Shown here one piece after another: positions 46,156 to 54,919 of a stretch of 64,000 nt of DNA. Under the pieces are notes generated by a model. That model saw only the letters and a program-made list of their open reading frames with translations. It did not search any database and was not told where the DNA came from. The stretch's first letter is position 1, and the number at the start of each line of letters is the position of its first letter. Source of the stretch: Gordonia hongkongensis (GTDB lineage Bacteria; Actinomycetota; Actinomycetes; Mycobacteriales; Mycobacteriaceae); the NCBI RefSeq assembly GCF_023078355.1, contig NZ_CP095552.1, forward strand, positions 1,612,001 through 1,676,000. Direction: 5' to 3'. Made by a program: the position numbers and the translations under genes.

Positions 46156-47324
46156 GCGACACCGGCCTTTGCAGTGGCGAATCGGTTGGACGGGCGGTCG
46201 AGGCCGAGGTGTCCGCGCAGCGTCGACTCGGTGTATCCGGAACGAAAGAGGTTGCGGCGTTGCAGTTCCGGTACGAGCCCTTGCGTGATCGCGCGTAGGT
46301 CCTCGGACAAGGCGGCCGGGTGCAGCCGGATACCGCTGATTCCCGCCACCGCCGCCCAGCGTTCGATCTCGTCGGCGAGTCCGGTCGGTGTACCGGTGAA
46401 CGCAGCACTGTCGGGTGTGAACGGTTCACCGGCCCAGTCGTCCAGTTGAGCCCGACGCCCTTCCGCCTCCTCGTCCGACGCGGCCAGCACCACGGACAGG
46501 TCGACGAACAACAGTGCGGGATCGTCGATCTCACGACCGGCGTCCGAATGGGCGGCACCCACGGCGTCCACCGCGCGCACGGCGTCGTCGACATCGCGGG
46601 GGCTGATGAACCCGACATCGGCACCCCGCCCGATCACCTGTAGGTCGGTGGGATGTGCGCCGGTCGCGGCGACGACCGGCCGCCCCTGCGGCGGGCGCGG
46701 GGTGATGGCGGGGCCCCGCACCGAGAAATGGTCCCCGGCGAAGTCGATGTAGTGCAGCTTGTCTCGGTCGATGAAGCGGCCGGTCGCGACGTCGCGGATC
46801 TCGGCGTCGTCCTCCCACGAATCCCAGAGCAGTCCGAGCACGGTCGCGAAGTCGAGGGCCTCGGACGCGAGATCGGCGAGCACCGCCGGATCGTCGGGAA
46901 ATCGTCGTCGGCCGAACAGCGCGGCCTCGTCCGGGTCCGCGGTCGTACGCAGGAGGACCCCGGCGCGACCCCGACTCACATAGTCGAGGGTCGCGATCGC
47001 CTTCGAGACGTGGAACGGCTCGGTGTGGGTGGCGGTCGCCGTCGGGATCAGCCCGATCGAACGGGTCGTGGGAGCGAGACGGGAGGCGAGTAGTACCGAA
47101 TCGAGTCCTCCCGTCGCCCGGTCGGTGCGGGGATGCCCGCGATGCAGGGCGAAGGTATCCGCGAGGGTGACGAAGTCCAGGAGCCCGGCTTCGGCCTCGC
47201 CGACCAGTTGCTGCCAGTGCGCCGCTGTCGTGAGCGCGTTTGCCCGGGCCCCGGGCGCACGCCACGCACCCGGATGCGACCCGCAACCGTCCAGCGCCAC
47301 GGCGACGCGTACGTGTTCGGTCAT
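46152..47324 (-). CDS. Luciferase-like (LLM) flavin monooxygenase, NtaA-related
   Basis: This 390-residue TIM-barrel protein has the same architecture as its neighbour but is more divergent. Marks are LLDFVTLADTFAL, IPTATATHTEPFHVSKAIATL, SRGRAGVLLRTTAD and PRPPQGRPVVAATGAHP. It ends LFRSGYTESTLRGHLGL, echoing the neighbour's VYRTDYEGTTLRDNLGL tail. It precedes the DszA-like gene with a 4-bp overlap; the two may form a two-subunit or two-step system. A 20-codon ORF upstream ends at its start codon (47389–47327 region), which may couple translation. Confidence 0.85.
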   Translation of the reverse strand: MTEHVRVAVALDGCGSHPGAWRAPGARANALTTAAHWQQLVGEAEAGLLDFVTLADTFALHRGHPRTDRATGGLDSVLLASRLAPTTRSIGLIPTATATHTEPFHVSKAIATLDYVSRGRAGVLLRTTADPDEAALFGRRRFPDDPAVLADLASEALDFATVLGLLWDSWEDDAEIRDVATGRFIDRDKLHYIDFAGDHFSVRGPAITPRPPQGRPVVAATGAHPTDLQVIGRGADVGFISPRDVDDAVRAVDAVGAAHSDAGREIDDPALLFVDLSVVLAASDEEAEGRRAQLDDWAGEPFTPDSAAFTGTPTGLADEIERWAAVAGISGIRLHPAALSEDLRAITQGLVPELQRRNLFRSGYTESTLRGHLGLDRPSNRFATAKAGVA

Positions 47325-47511
47325 CGAGTCTCCCCTCGAGTCGTGTCGTCGATGTGTGTCTCCGTCTCGAACAGAGGCGGCATGACACGGGATTCCAGGA
47401 CCAGGCCATCGGATCGGCGTGGGCCTAACCCTTCCGATGTCCCGCCGATGCCGCTTCGCTGATCAGGATGAGGTGTGTTCGGCACAGGACTCGAGACGGT
47501 CGGGGAGCGGT

Positions 47512-48654
47512 ATGACGGGAGATAAACCCATACCGCTGTCCGTGCTCGACCTCGCGCCGGTCACGGAGGGGAGTGACGCGGCGACGGCGGTGCGCCGCAG
47601 CGTTGCCTTGGCCCGGCACGCCGAACGTCTGGGATATCACCGCTTCTGGCTCGCCGAGCATCACTTCGTGGCAGTGGCCAGCTCGTCGACGACCACGCTC
47701 ATCGGACTCATCGCCGGCGCGACCGAGTCCATCCGCGTGGGATCGGCGGCGGTCCAGAGTGGCCTGCACACCCCGGTGTCGATCGTGGAGGCCTTCGGGA
47801 CCATCGACGCGCTTCACCCCGGCCGACTGGACCTGGGTCTCGGTCGTTCCGCGCAGCGTCGCACCGAGTTGGCGACCGCCGACCGGAGATCCGCACCCCG
47901 CGAGCCCGCACCCCGACAGCCCGACGAGGTCGTCGACGGCCTGCTCATTCCGTCGCCGTTCCCCGTCGAGTCGATCCTGAACGCACCGCGGGTCGTCGCC
48001 GCGTTCGCGGCCTCGCAGTTCGACGGTGCGTCGCCGCCGGACTTCGACGACGCCGTCGGTGATGTCCTGGCGCTCCTGACGGGCGGGTTCAGTCACCGCG
48101 ACGTCGAACTGACCGCGGTGCCGGGGCGGGGCGCTGACGTGGCGGTCTGGATCTTCGGGAGCAGCAAGGGGCAGAGTGCCCAGACCGCAGGTGCGCGCGG
48201 GTTGCCGTTCGTCGCCAATTATCACGTCAGCCCGAGCACGGTCCTGGAGGCCGTCGAGGCGTACCGAAGTGCGTTCCGGCCGTCGCCGGTCCTGGCCGAG
48301 CCGTATGTGGTCGTCTCCGCGGATGTCGTTGTCGCCGCGGATGAATCGACGGCACGGCACCGTGCATCCACCTACGGACACTGGGTGTACGGCATCCGTA
48401 GCGGAGCCGGCGCGCAACCGTACCCGAACCCTGACACGTCGCGTCCGCTCGACGATGACGCGCTCCCGCTGGTCGACGATCGCGTGCGCACCCAGTTCGT
48501 CGGCGACCCCGACACCGTGGTGGACGGGCTGCGCACACTCGCGCGGGTGACCGGCGCCGACGAGCTGCTCGTCACCAGCGTCACCCACGACTTCGACCAT
48601 CGGCTGGCGTCGCATGAGTTGCTGGCGGCCGCATGGGGATTGCGAGGGAAGTGA
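47512..48654 (+). CDS. LLM flavin-dependent oxidoreductase, MsnO8-like
   Basis: This 380-residue luciferase-like enzyme begins IPLSVLDLAPVTEGSDAATA and has YHRFWLAEHHFVAVASSS, VGSAAVQSGLHTPVSIVEAFG and LDLGLGRSAQRR. That is the pattern of the MsnO8/VC_A0859 subgroup of putative alkanesulfonate-type monooxygenases. GGGGAG lies 5 nt before ATG 47512. It is divergent from the two NtaA-type genes and is followed by a small ORF and a PPOX-fold protein, which together could be an FMN-using operon. Confidence 0.87.
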   Translation: MTGDKPIPLSVLDLAPVTEGSDAATAVRRSVALARHAERLGYHRFWLAEHHFVAVASSSTTTLIGLIAGATESIRVGSAAVQSGLHTPVSIVEAFGTIDALHPGRLDLGLGRSAQRRTELATADRRSAPREPAPRQPDEVVDGLLIPSPFPVESILNAPRVVAAFAASQFDGASPPDFDDAVGDVLALLTGGFSHRDVELTAVPGRGADVAVWIFGSSKGQSAQTAGARGLPFVANYHVSPSTVLEAVEAYRSAFRPSPVLAEPYVVVSADVVVAADESTARHRASTYGHWVYGIRSGAGAQPYPNPDTSRPLDDDALPLVDDRVRTQFVGDPDTVVDGLRTLARVTGADELLVTSVTHDFDHRLASHELLAAAWGLRGK

Positions 48655-48655
48655 G

Positions 48656-48850
48656 ATGACCGGCTACGCGGCAGAGGGTTTCGGACGACGCGCCGGTGTG
48701 CGGTCGTCGTTGAGGGCCCTGTTCACCGGCATCCGGCGTCGCGTCGACGTGGACCTTCTCGCCGTGTGTGCGGCGCTGCATCCGGAGGCACCGCCCCTGG
48801 GTCTCCCGCTGGAGTCAGCAAGAACGGTCGGCCGCGAAAAGGTCTCATAA
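48656..48850 (+). CDS. Small Arg-rich ORF, unknown (64 residues)
   Basis: ATG 48656 starts one base after the stop of the MsnO8-like gene (GTGAG-ATG), which argues for coupled translation. The centre, SLRALFTGIRRRVDVDLLAV followed by CAALHP, resembles the RR-x-VDL…C pattern of actinobacterial putative leader peptides found near sulfur-metabolism genes. Those are usually much shorter and lie upstream of their genes. No domain is recognised. It may be a relic or a true small protein leading into the PPOX gene. Confidence 0.4.
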   Translation: MTGYAAEGFGRRAGVRSSLRALFTGIRRRVDVDLLAVCAALHPEAPPLGLPLESARTVGREKVS

Positions 48851-48925
48851 CCGGGTCCCGGTGGCACCATGAGGTTCTCCGGTGACGACGGTCGTCGCCG
48901 ACGAGCAGCCACGAGGACGCCCACC

Positions 48926-49435
48926 ATGTACGAGACCCCGGATGAACTACACGAACTGCAGACCCTTCTCGACGCGTCCCTGTCCCGATCGACAGATCAT
49001 CTGCGGTCCATCATCAGCAGCGAGAACACGGTCGACGCACCGCAATTGGTTGACATCCTGACGGGCATGCGTGTTCTCGCGCTCTCGACCGTGACCGCGG
49101 CGGGCGAGCCGAGGATCAGCGCCGTCGACGGGCATTTCCTCCACGGGAAGTGGATCTTCGGCACGGCGCGCACAGCTGCGAAGGCTCGGCACCTCGCCGC
49201 CCGTCCGGCCGCCAGCGCGGCTCACATCCAGGGCGAGGAACTCGGGGTGTTCACGCACGGGACGGTCGAGATCCTCAACCCGCTCGACGGCGACCGCGCC
49301 GATGACTGGCCCGAGTTGGTGGCCCACTTCAAGAAGATCTACGGCGATGATGCGTTCGACTGGGACGTCGAGGTCATCTACTTTCGCCTGCACCCGCATT
49401 GGATGACGGTCTACGCACCGAGCCAGTCTCATTGA
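48926..49435 (+). CDS. PPOX-fold (pyridoxamine 5'-phosphate oxidase-like) flavoprotein
   Basis: This 169-residue split-barrel protein has the core MRVLALSTVTAAGEPRISAVDG, in which strands and a Gly turn bind FMN or F420. KWIFGTARTAAKARHLAARP and FRLHPHWMTVYAP follow. Members oxidise pyridoxamine phosphate, reduce F420/FMN substrates or bind heme. Position after an LLM gene suggests use as a flavin/F420 partner, but that is inference. GAGGA lies 9–10 nt before ATG 48926; an in-frame ATG at 48869 is also possible. It converges on the osmoprotectant operon with only a 14-bp gap. Confidence 0.8.
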   Translation: MYETPDELHELQTLLDASLSRSTDHLRSIISSENTVDAPQLVDILTGMRVLALSTVTAAGEPRISAVDGHFLHGKWIFGTARTAAKARHLAARPAASAAHIQGEELGVFTHGTVEILNPLDGDRADDWPELVAHFKKIYGDDAFDWDVEVIYFRLHPHWMTVYAPSQSH

Positions 49436-49449
49436 CTGTGAGTCGACGG

Positions 49450-50463
49450 TCAGTCGACCGGGACGATGAAGCCTTCTTTCACGAGCCAGTCGTAGGCGAC
49501 GTCGGAGGGGTCGGCACCATCGATGTCGATGAGTCCGTTGAGTTCCTGCATGAGCTCGTCGGTGAGTTTCGCCGACACCGGAGCCATGAGTTCGGCGATC
49601 TCCGGGTTCGCGTCGTTGACGCCGGTGCTCACCACGAGGCAGCCGCTGTAGGGCAGGAAGAACTTTTTGTCGTCTTCCAGGACGACCAGGTCGAGGTTCT
49701 TGATCCGGCCGTCGGTGGAGTAGACCATGCCGAAGTTGCAGGGTTCGCTCCGTGCGGTCGAGGTGTAGACGACGCCGGAGTCCATGGTCGTCACGTTGCT
49801 CTTGGGCACGCCGCCGGGGGCGTCGAGCGGGATGCCGTAGGCCTCCAGCATGGGGATGAAACCGTCCGCGCGCGAGAGGAACTCGTCGTTGATGCAGAAC
49901 GTCCGCTCGGATTCGGGCAGCTTCGCGATGTCGGACATCTTGGTGACGTTCAACCGTTCGGCCGTCGGTGCCGAGGCGGCGAAGGCGTAGGTGTTGTTGA
50001 ACGACGAAGGCGGTAGCCACTCGACACCGTTGGCGCGTTCGGCGTCACGGACGCGCTCGTACAGCTGCTGCGGATCCGCGATGGTCTCCGTCTCACCGAG
50101 ATAGGTCTGCCAGGCGGTGCCCGTGTACTCCCACACGATGTCGGCGTCACCGTTGAGAACCGCTTGCCGCGAGGACATCGATCCCGGTGCGTTGGTGAGG
50201 TCGTCGACGTCGGCCCCGGCCGCTGCCAGATAGGTCGCGGTGATCTTGCCGAGCAGGACCTGTTCGGTGAAGTTCTTCGACGTCACGGCCACCGACGTGC
50301 CCTCCAGCGGACGTTCGCCGCCGGGAAGGGAAGCGGGACGGAAGGTTCCGGACGAACTCACCAGACCACACGCCGACAGCGTCATCACGAGGGCCGCCGA
50401 CGCGGCCAGGATTGCGAGTGCCCGGGAGCGCAGCGAGCGGGCCGACTGCGACCGTGTCATCAT
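49450..50463 (-). CDS. Osmoprotectant ABC transporter substrate-binding lipoprotein
   Basis: The 337-residue lipoprotein has a signal sequence ending at lipobox TLSACGL. An OpuAC domain (PF04069) follows with SVAVTSKNFTEQVLLGKI, DADIVWEYTGTAWQTYLG and FINDEF-like FCINDEFLSRADG, typical of glycine betaine/choline binders of the OpuC/ProX type. It overlaps the upstream permease stop (ATGATGA). It is the last gene of a four-gene operon. The n-region codons (ARSLRSRA) lie in a close variant of the 36-bp repeat (50421–50447). Confidence 0.9.
   Translation of the reverse strand: MMTRSQSARSLRSRALAILAASAALVMTLSACGLVSSSGTFRPASLPGGERPLEGTSVAVTSKNFTEQVLLGKITATYLAAAGADVDDLTNAPGSMSSRQAVLNGDADIVWEYTGTAWQTYLGETETIADPQQLYERVRDAERANGVEWLPPSSFNNTYAFAASAPTAERLNVTKMSDIAKLPESERTFCINDEFLSRADGFIPMLEAYGIPLDAPGGVPKSNVTTMDSGVVYTSTARSEPCNFGMVYSTDGRIKNLDLVVLEDDKKFFLPYSGCLVVSTGVNDANPEIAELMAPVSAKLTDELMQELNGLIDIDGADPSDVAYDWLVKEGFIVPVD
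50421..50447. repeat. Variant of the 36-bp repeat core in a signal-peptide region
   Basis: CCCGGGAGCGCAGCGAGCGG then GCCGACT matches the 24609 core at all but about three positions. It encodes the Arg/Ser-rich n-region of the lipoprotein. Chance convergence on Arg/Ser codons is possible. Confidence 0.5.
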
Positions 50464-51278
50464 GCGATCCCCCGAGGTGTCGCGACGAGTTCGACGAGGC
50501 GGCCGAGCCAGTCGATCGTCATGGCGAGCAGGGCGACCAGGATCGCGCCCGAGACCAGCAGCTTGGGCAGGAACAGCGTGATGCCGGTGGTGATGAGCGT
50601 GCCCAGGCTGTTCGCGCCGATGAACGTGCTGAGGGTGGCGGTGCCGACCAGGATCACCAGTGCGGTCCGCACCCCGTTGAGGATGACGGGTACGGCGAGC
50701 GGGAGTTCGACCTGGACGAGGGTGCGGACGGCGGACAGGCCGATGCCCCGGGATGCCTCGACGGTCCGTTGATCGACCTGACGCAGTCCGACGATGGTGT
50801 TCTGCAGGATCGGGAGTACCGCGTAGACGACCAGGCCGACGACGGCGGTGTTGAAACCGGTGCCGAGCCAGAAGGTGAACAGCACCAGCAGACCGATCGC
50901 CGGCGCCGCCTGCCCGATGTTGGCGATGTTCACCGCGATCGGGTTCAGCCACCGGAGCGACGGTCGGGTGAGTGCGATACCCAGTGGGATCGCGATCACG
51001 ACGACGATGACGGTGGCGACGAGAGTCAGCTGGATGTGATCGAGGATGGTGGTGCGCAGCGCGGCCCATGACATCGACGCGCTCTCGGTGGTGGTGAACG
51101 TGGTGTTCGCGTACCAGATGGCGAAACCCACGCCGACGACCACGATCACGAGCGGTTCGAACCACACGTCGATGGGGATACGGGAGAGCCGTCGTCGAAA
51201 GCCGCTCGGGACCGACTCCGGGGCAGGCGGTTTCGCGGTCTCGGTGATCCTCGCCTCTTCGGCGATGAAACCCGTCAC
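50460..51278 (-). CDS. Osmoprotectant ABC transporter permease (OpuC type)
   Basis: This 272-residue protein has a soluble N-terminus and about six transmembrane helices. The binding-protein-dependent transport motif appears as TVEASRGIGLSAVRTLVQVE (the EAA loop that contacts the ATPase). It starts GTGA inside the ATPase stop and ends ATGATGA inside the binding-protein start, so the operon is tightly coupled. Confidence 0.88.
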   Translation of the reverse strand: MTGFIAEEARITETAKPPAPESVPSGFRRRLSRIPIDVWFEPLVIVVVGVGFAIWYANTTFTTTESASMSWAALRTTILDHIQLTLVATVIVVVIAIPLGIALTRPSLRWLNPIAVNIANIGQAAPAIGLLVLFTFWLGTGFNTAVVGLVVYAVLPILQNTIVGLRQVDQRTVEASRGIGLSAVRTLVQVELPLAVPVILNGVRTALVILVGTATLSTFIGANSLGTLITTGITLFLPKLLVSGAILVALLAMTIDWLGRLVELVATPRGIA

Positions 51279-52609
51279 CGCTCGGCGCTCGTCTCGGGCG
51301 TGCCCACCGGCGCTGTCGCGGAACCGGCGCCTGCGGCCGGTTCCAGGCCGGGCTCGTCGTCGGCCGCGACGACCGGGGTCTCGACGGGAGCCGAACCCTC
51401 GGCGTGGTCGAGATAGCCGCCGTGGTCGTCGTCTTCCCGCACCGTCGCGAGCTGACCGCGGATCGCTTCCATCACCGAGGCGATGTTCAGCGCACCGACG
51501 ACCGCGCCGCGTCCGTCGGTGACGAGCACGCCACCCTGGCTCGTCGCGAGCATCGAGTCGAGAGCGTCGTTCAGCGTCGAGGACTTGGCGACGACCGGGA
51601 GGCGATGGTCGAGGTAGTCGGAGACCTCCGGCTTGGCGCGGATCTCCTCGACCGACGGCCATGCGCGTGGGCGGCCGTGTTGGTCGACGACGGCGACCCA
51701 GTCCTCGCCGGCCGCCTTGGCGCGGGTCACCACGGCACCGGACGGTTCTCCGACCCGGGCGGTGAGCACCTCTTTGAAGTCGACATCGCGGACGCGGGTG
51801 AGGGTCAGGTGGGCGAGAGTCGCGCCCGATCCCACGAACTCCTCGACGAACGGGCTCGCCGGATTGGCCAGGATCTCCTCCGGCGGCGCGAACTGTTCGA
51901 TGTGACCGCCCTCGGAGAGGATCAACACCTTGTCGCCGAGTTTCGTCGCCTCCTCGAAGTCGTGGGTGACGATGACGATGGTCTTGGCCAGCTCGTGCTG
52001 GATCGCGATCAGCTTGTCCTGCAGGCGTGTTCGGGTGATCGGATCGACGGCGCCGAACGGCTCGTCCATCAGCAGCACCGGGGGATCGGCGGCGAGGGCG
52101 CGTGCGACGCCGACCCGCTGCTGCTGGCCGCCGGACATGTCCTTGGGGAGCCGGTCGGCGAAGGTCGCGGCGTCGAGTCCGACGAGGTCGAGCAGGTACT
52201 CGGTGCGCTCGGCGATACGTTTCTTGTCCCAGTTGAGGATTCGCGGGATGGCGCCGATGTTCTTGCTCACCGACCAGTGCGGGAAGAGTCCGCCGGACTG
52301 GATGACGTAGCCGATGGACTGCCGCAGCTTGTCCGGGTTCTCCGCGGTGACATCGCGTCCACCGATGTAGATGCGACCCTCGGTGGGTTCGATGAGGCGG
52401 TTGATCATCTTCAGCGTCGTCGTCTTGCCACATCCGGACGGGCCGACGAAGGCGACGATGTCACCGGCGTCGATCTCCAGGTCGAGACGGGCGACGGCCG
52501 GCGTGGTGGCTCCGCGGTAACGTTTGGCCACGCCGTCGAGCCGGATGGACTCGCCGGTGACGTTGCGGTTGTTGCCGTTCGGCGCGGACGAGGTGGCGGA
52601 GTCGGTCAT
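51275..52609 (-). CDS. Osmoprotectant ABC transporter ATPase with CBS domains (OpuCA type)
   Basis: This 444-residue ATPase has Walker A GPSGCGKTTT, the Q-loop IQSGGLFPHWSV, signature MSGGQQQRVG and Walker B LLMDEPFGAVDP. Two CBS motifs follow at about 280–400 (DWVAVVDQHGRPR; TSQGGVLVTDGRGAVVG), which sense ionic strength or nucleotides in OpuA/OpuC systems. An acidic, Pro/Ala-rich tail of about 50 residues ends the protein. It overlaps both neighbours by 4 bp. Confidence 0.92.
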   Translation of the reverse strand: MTDSATSSAPNGNNRNVTGESIRLDGVAKRYRGATTPAVARLDLEIDAGDIVAFVGPSGCGKTTTLKMINRLIEPTEGRIYIGGRDVTAENPDKLRQSIGYVIQSGGLFPHWSVSKNIGAIPRILNWDKKRIAERTEYLLDLVGLDAATFADRLPKDMSGGQQQRVGVARALAADPPVLLMDEPFGAVDPITRTRLQDKLIAIQHELAKTIVIVTHDFEEATKLGDKVLILSEGGHIEQFAPPEEILANPASPFVEEFVGSGATLAHLTLTRVRDVDFKEVLTARVGEPSGAVVTRAKAAGEDWVAVVDQHGRPRAWPSVEEIRAKPEVSDYLDHRLPVVAKSSTLNDALDSMLATSQGGVLVTDGRGAVVGALNIASVMEAIRGQLATVREDDDHGGYLDHAEGSAPVETPVVAADDEPGLEPAAGAGSATAPVGTPETSAER

Positions 52610-53250
52610 GAGAGTCCCTTGGAGATGGTGAGTCGGCCGAGCAGAACCAGGAGAGCGTCGAAGACGAGGGCGATGATGACGATCAGGATCGTTCCGGCGA
52701 GCGCCATTTCGAGTGCATTGGCACCACCGAGGCGGGAAAGCCCGTTGAAGATCAGCGATCCCAGGCCGGGGCCGAGGACGTAGGCGACGATCGCGGCGAC
52801 ACCGACGATCATCTGGGTCGACACGCGGATGCCGGTCAGGATCACCGGCCAGGCGATCGGCAACTCGACGGTGAGCAGGATGCGCCATCTCGAAAGCCCG
52901 ATGCCGCGGGCGGATTCGACCACGGCCGGCGGCACGGACCGTAGGCCGACGACCGCGTTGCCGATCACCGGCAGCGTGGCGAAGAAGGCCAGCATCAGAA
53001 ACGACGGCGTCACACCGAGTCCGAACGGCACGATCAACAGGGCCAGGAGGGCAAGCGACGGAATGGTCAGCGCCACACGGCTCGACGTCAGCGTCAGCGC
53101 GCTGGCGAGCGGGAGGCGATAGACCACGGCGGCGATGAGGATCGCCACGGCCGTACCCACGAGCACTGTCTGAAATGACAGCGAGGCGTGTTGATAGGTC
53201 AGAAAAGTGAGTGATCGGGCGTTCTCGCTGAGGTAATCCCACAATTGCAC
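52606..53250 (-). CDS. Osmoprotectant ABC transporter permease (OpuC type)
   Basis: This 214-residue permease has about six membrane helices and the EAA loop VVESARGIGLSRWRILLTVE. It is the first gene of the operon, starting at GTG 53250, and overlaps the ATPase start by ATGA. It pairs with the permease at 50460 as the two membrane halves of a betaine/choline importer. The 149-bp region upstream, shared with the divergent VKOR gene, holds a short imperfect repeat of CGGTGTCCCACCCC. Confidence 0.88.
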   Translation of the reverse strand: MQLWDYLSENARSLTFLTYQHASLSFQTVLVGTAVAILIAAVVYRLPLASALTLTSSRVALTIPSLALLALLIVPFGLGVTPSFLMLAFFATLPVIGNAVVGLRSVPPAVVESARGIGLSRWRILLTVELPIAWPVILTGIRVSTQMIVGVAAIVAYVLGPGLGSLIFNGLSRLGGANALEMALAGTILIVIIALVFDALLVLLGRLTISKGLS

Positions 53251-53399
53251 TGTCGGTGTCCCATCCCCGGTGTCCCACCCCCGGTGTCTGCGTCGACATT
53301 ACGCAGAGTTGAACGAGACTGCCGACATTTGGACCGATCCAGTGTGACTTTCACGCGGCGTGGGTCGATCTCCGCTCGACGCGGTGCCATCCTGGATGG

Positions 53400-54050
53400 G
53401 TGAGTGAGACTGCGCTGACCAGCTCGGAGGTCGGACCCGACGACGATCGGGCCCACCTGGCCGAGGCCGTGCGTTCCTGGACGCGCATCGTCGCCTGGGT
53501 GCTGAGTGTCGGCGGGGCCATCGGCTTCGTCGCGGCGTTCGTGCTGACCGTGGAACGATTCGAACTGGCCGCCGACCCCGACTACGTGCCGTCCTGCAAC
53601 TTCAATCCGGTGCTGAGCTGCGGTTCGGTGATGGCGCAGCCGCAGGCGGCGCTCTTCGGGTTCCCCAATCCGCTGCTCGGGATCGCCGGTTTCGCGGTCG
53701 CGATCACCACCGGGATGGCCTTGCTGGCCGGGGCGCGCCTCGCCGGCTGGTACTGGGCGGGGCTACAGGTCGGGGTCACCGCGGCGATGGTCTTCATCGG
53801 GTGGCTGGTCTATTCGAGCCTCTATTCGATCGGGGCGCTGTGTCCCTACTGCATGGTCGTCTGGGCGGTCACACTGCCGATCTTCGTCCTGGTCAGCGTG
53901 CGCAACGCGCACGCGAGCGGGCTCACCTCGCGGTCCCGTGTCGCGCTCGCCCTGGCCCGCAACCACGCGCCCATCCTCGTCGCGGCGGTCGGCCTCGTGA
54001 TCGTGCTGATCGCGGTGCGGTTCTGGTCGTACTGGTCCAGCCTGTACTGA
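53400..54050 (+). CDS. Vitamin K epoxide reductase (VKOR) family protein
   Basis: This is a 216-residue membrane protein with about five helices. It has the VKOR cysteines: Cys66 and Cys74 in the loop (CNFNPVLSC), and the quinone-site CXXC Cys148/Cys151 in GALCPYCMV. In actinobacteria VKOR replaces DsbB and re-oxidises a DsbA-like partner using menaquinone, driving disulfide formation outside the membrane. No DsbA-like gene is adjacent. The GTG start is at 53400. Confidence 0.92.
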   Translation: MSETALTSSEVGPDDDRAHLAEAVRSWTRIVAWVLSVGGAIGFVAAFVLTVERFELAADPDYVPSCNFNPVLSCGSVMAQPQAALFGFPNPLLGIAGFAVAITTGMALLAGARLAGWYWAGLQVGVTAAMVFIGWLVYSSLYSIGALCPYCMVVWAVTLPIFVLVSVRNAHASGLTSRSRVALALARNHAPILVAAVGLVIVLIAVRFWSYWSSLY

Positions 54051-54106
54051 ACCCGACCTCGCGCGACCGCTCGGAATCTCCCGAGATGCACCACTACGCT
54101 GGGCCC

Positions 54107-54808
54107 ATGGCTATCGGGCGTCCATCGGAGGGTTCGGCGGAGGTGCAGCGCGCGCCGCGGGCGCGGATGACCGGCGCGCAACGGCGATTGCAGCTCATCG
54201 AGGTGGCGCGCGGACTGTTCGCCGAACGAGGTTTCGAGGGCACGTCGATCGAAGAGATCGCGCAGCGTGCCGGTGTCTCGAAACCGATCGTCTACGAGCA
54301 CTTCGGCGGCAAAGAAGGTCTGTACGCGGTGGTCGTCGACCGTGAGATGGAGACCCTGCTGGAGATGGTGACCTCGTCGCTGTCGAAGAACCGCTCGCTC
54401 TATCGCATCCAGCAGGTCGCACTCGCGCTGCTGACGTACATGGAGGAGCGCACCGACGGCTTCCGCATCCTGGTCCGCGGCGACAGCACCGCGAGCACGG
54501 ACGAGACGGCGACCTACTCGAGTCTCCTGAACGACGCGATCAGTCAGGTCGAGCACATCCTGGCCGGGGACTTCGAACGACGCGGCTTCGATCCCGCCCT
54601 CGCACCGCTCTACGCCCAGGCGCTCGTCGGGATGGTGTCGGTGACGGCGCAGTGGTGGCTCGACGTCCGCGAACCGTCGAAGGAGGTCGTGGCGGCGCAC
54701 CTGGTCAACCTGTGCTGGAACGGGCTCACCCGACTCGAACCCGATCCCGAACTCGTCGGGCCCGACTACGTCGAATCGCGCAAGCGGACCACCGTCGACG
54801 ACGCCTGA
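54107..54808 (+). CDS. TetR-family transcriptional regulator
   Basis: The 233-residue regulator has an N-terminal HTH (QLIEVARGLFAERGFEGTSI, then AGVSKPIVYEHFGGKEGLY) and an all-helical ligand domain. By position (after glmU and tRNA-Gln, before mfd) it corresponds to Rv1019 of M. tuberculosis; that gene is reported as autoregulated with its neighbours, to my recollection. ATG 54107 (MAIGRPSEG) is chosen; ATG 54086 in frame is possible. Confidence 0.9.
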   Translation: MAIGRPSEGSAEVQRAPRARMTGAQRRLQLIEVARGLFAERGFEGTSIEEIAQRAGVSKPIVYEHFGGKEGLYAVVVDREMETLLEMVTSSLSKNRSLYRIQQVALALLTYMEERTDGFRILVRGDSTASTDETATYSSLLNDAISQVEHILAGDFERRGFDPALAPLYAQALVGMVSVTAQWWLDVREPSKEVVAAHLVNLCWNGLTRLEPDPELVGPDYVESRKRTTVDDA

Positions 54809-54919
54809 CCGGGGGCCGCTCGCGACCCGGCCCACACCCGACCCGAGGTGCCCGGCACGGGGCCCGGACCGCGTCTATTGTTGATTCACTCTGCGTCCCC
54901 CGGCCGGAAGGATCAACCG

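Noticed and set aside
47325-47409. Cys-containing leader peptide (MAWSWNPVSCRLCSRRRH) upstream of the LLM pair
   Set aside because: The frame has no stop before running into the monooxygenase gene and lacks the spacing of known cysteine leaders. Only a 20-codon frame ending at the gene start is noted, with weak support.
49450-51165. One long minus frame joining permease DNA to the binding protein
   Set aside because: The N-terminal part is out-of-frame permease sequence (His/Arg-rich). The real binding protein starts at 50463, at the lipoprotein signal peptide.
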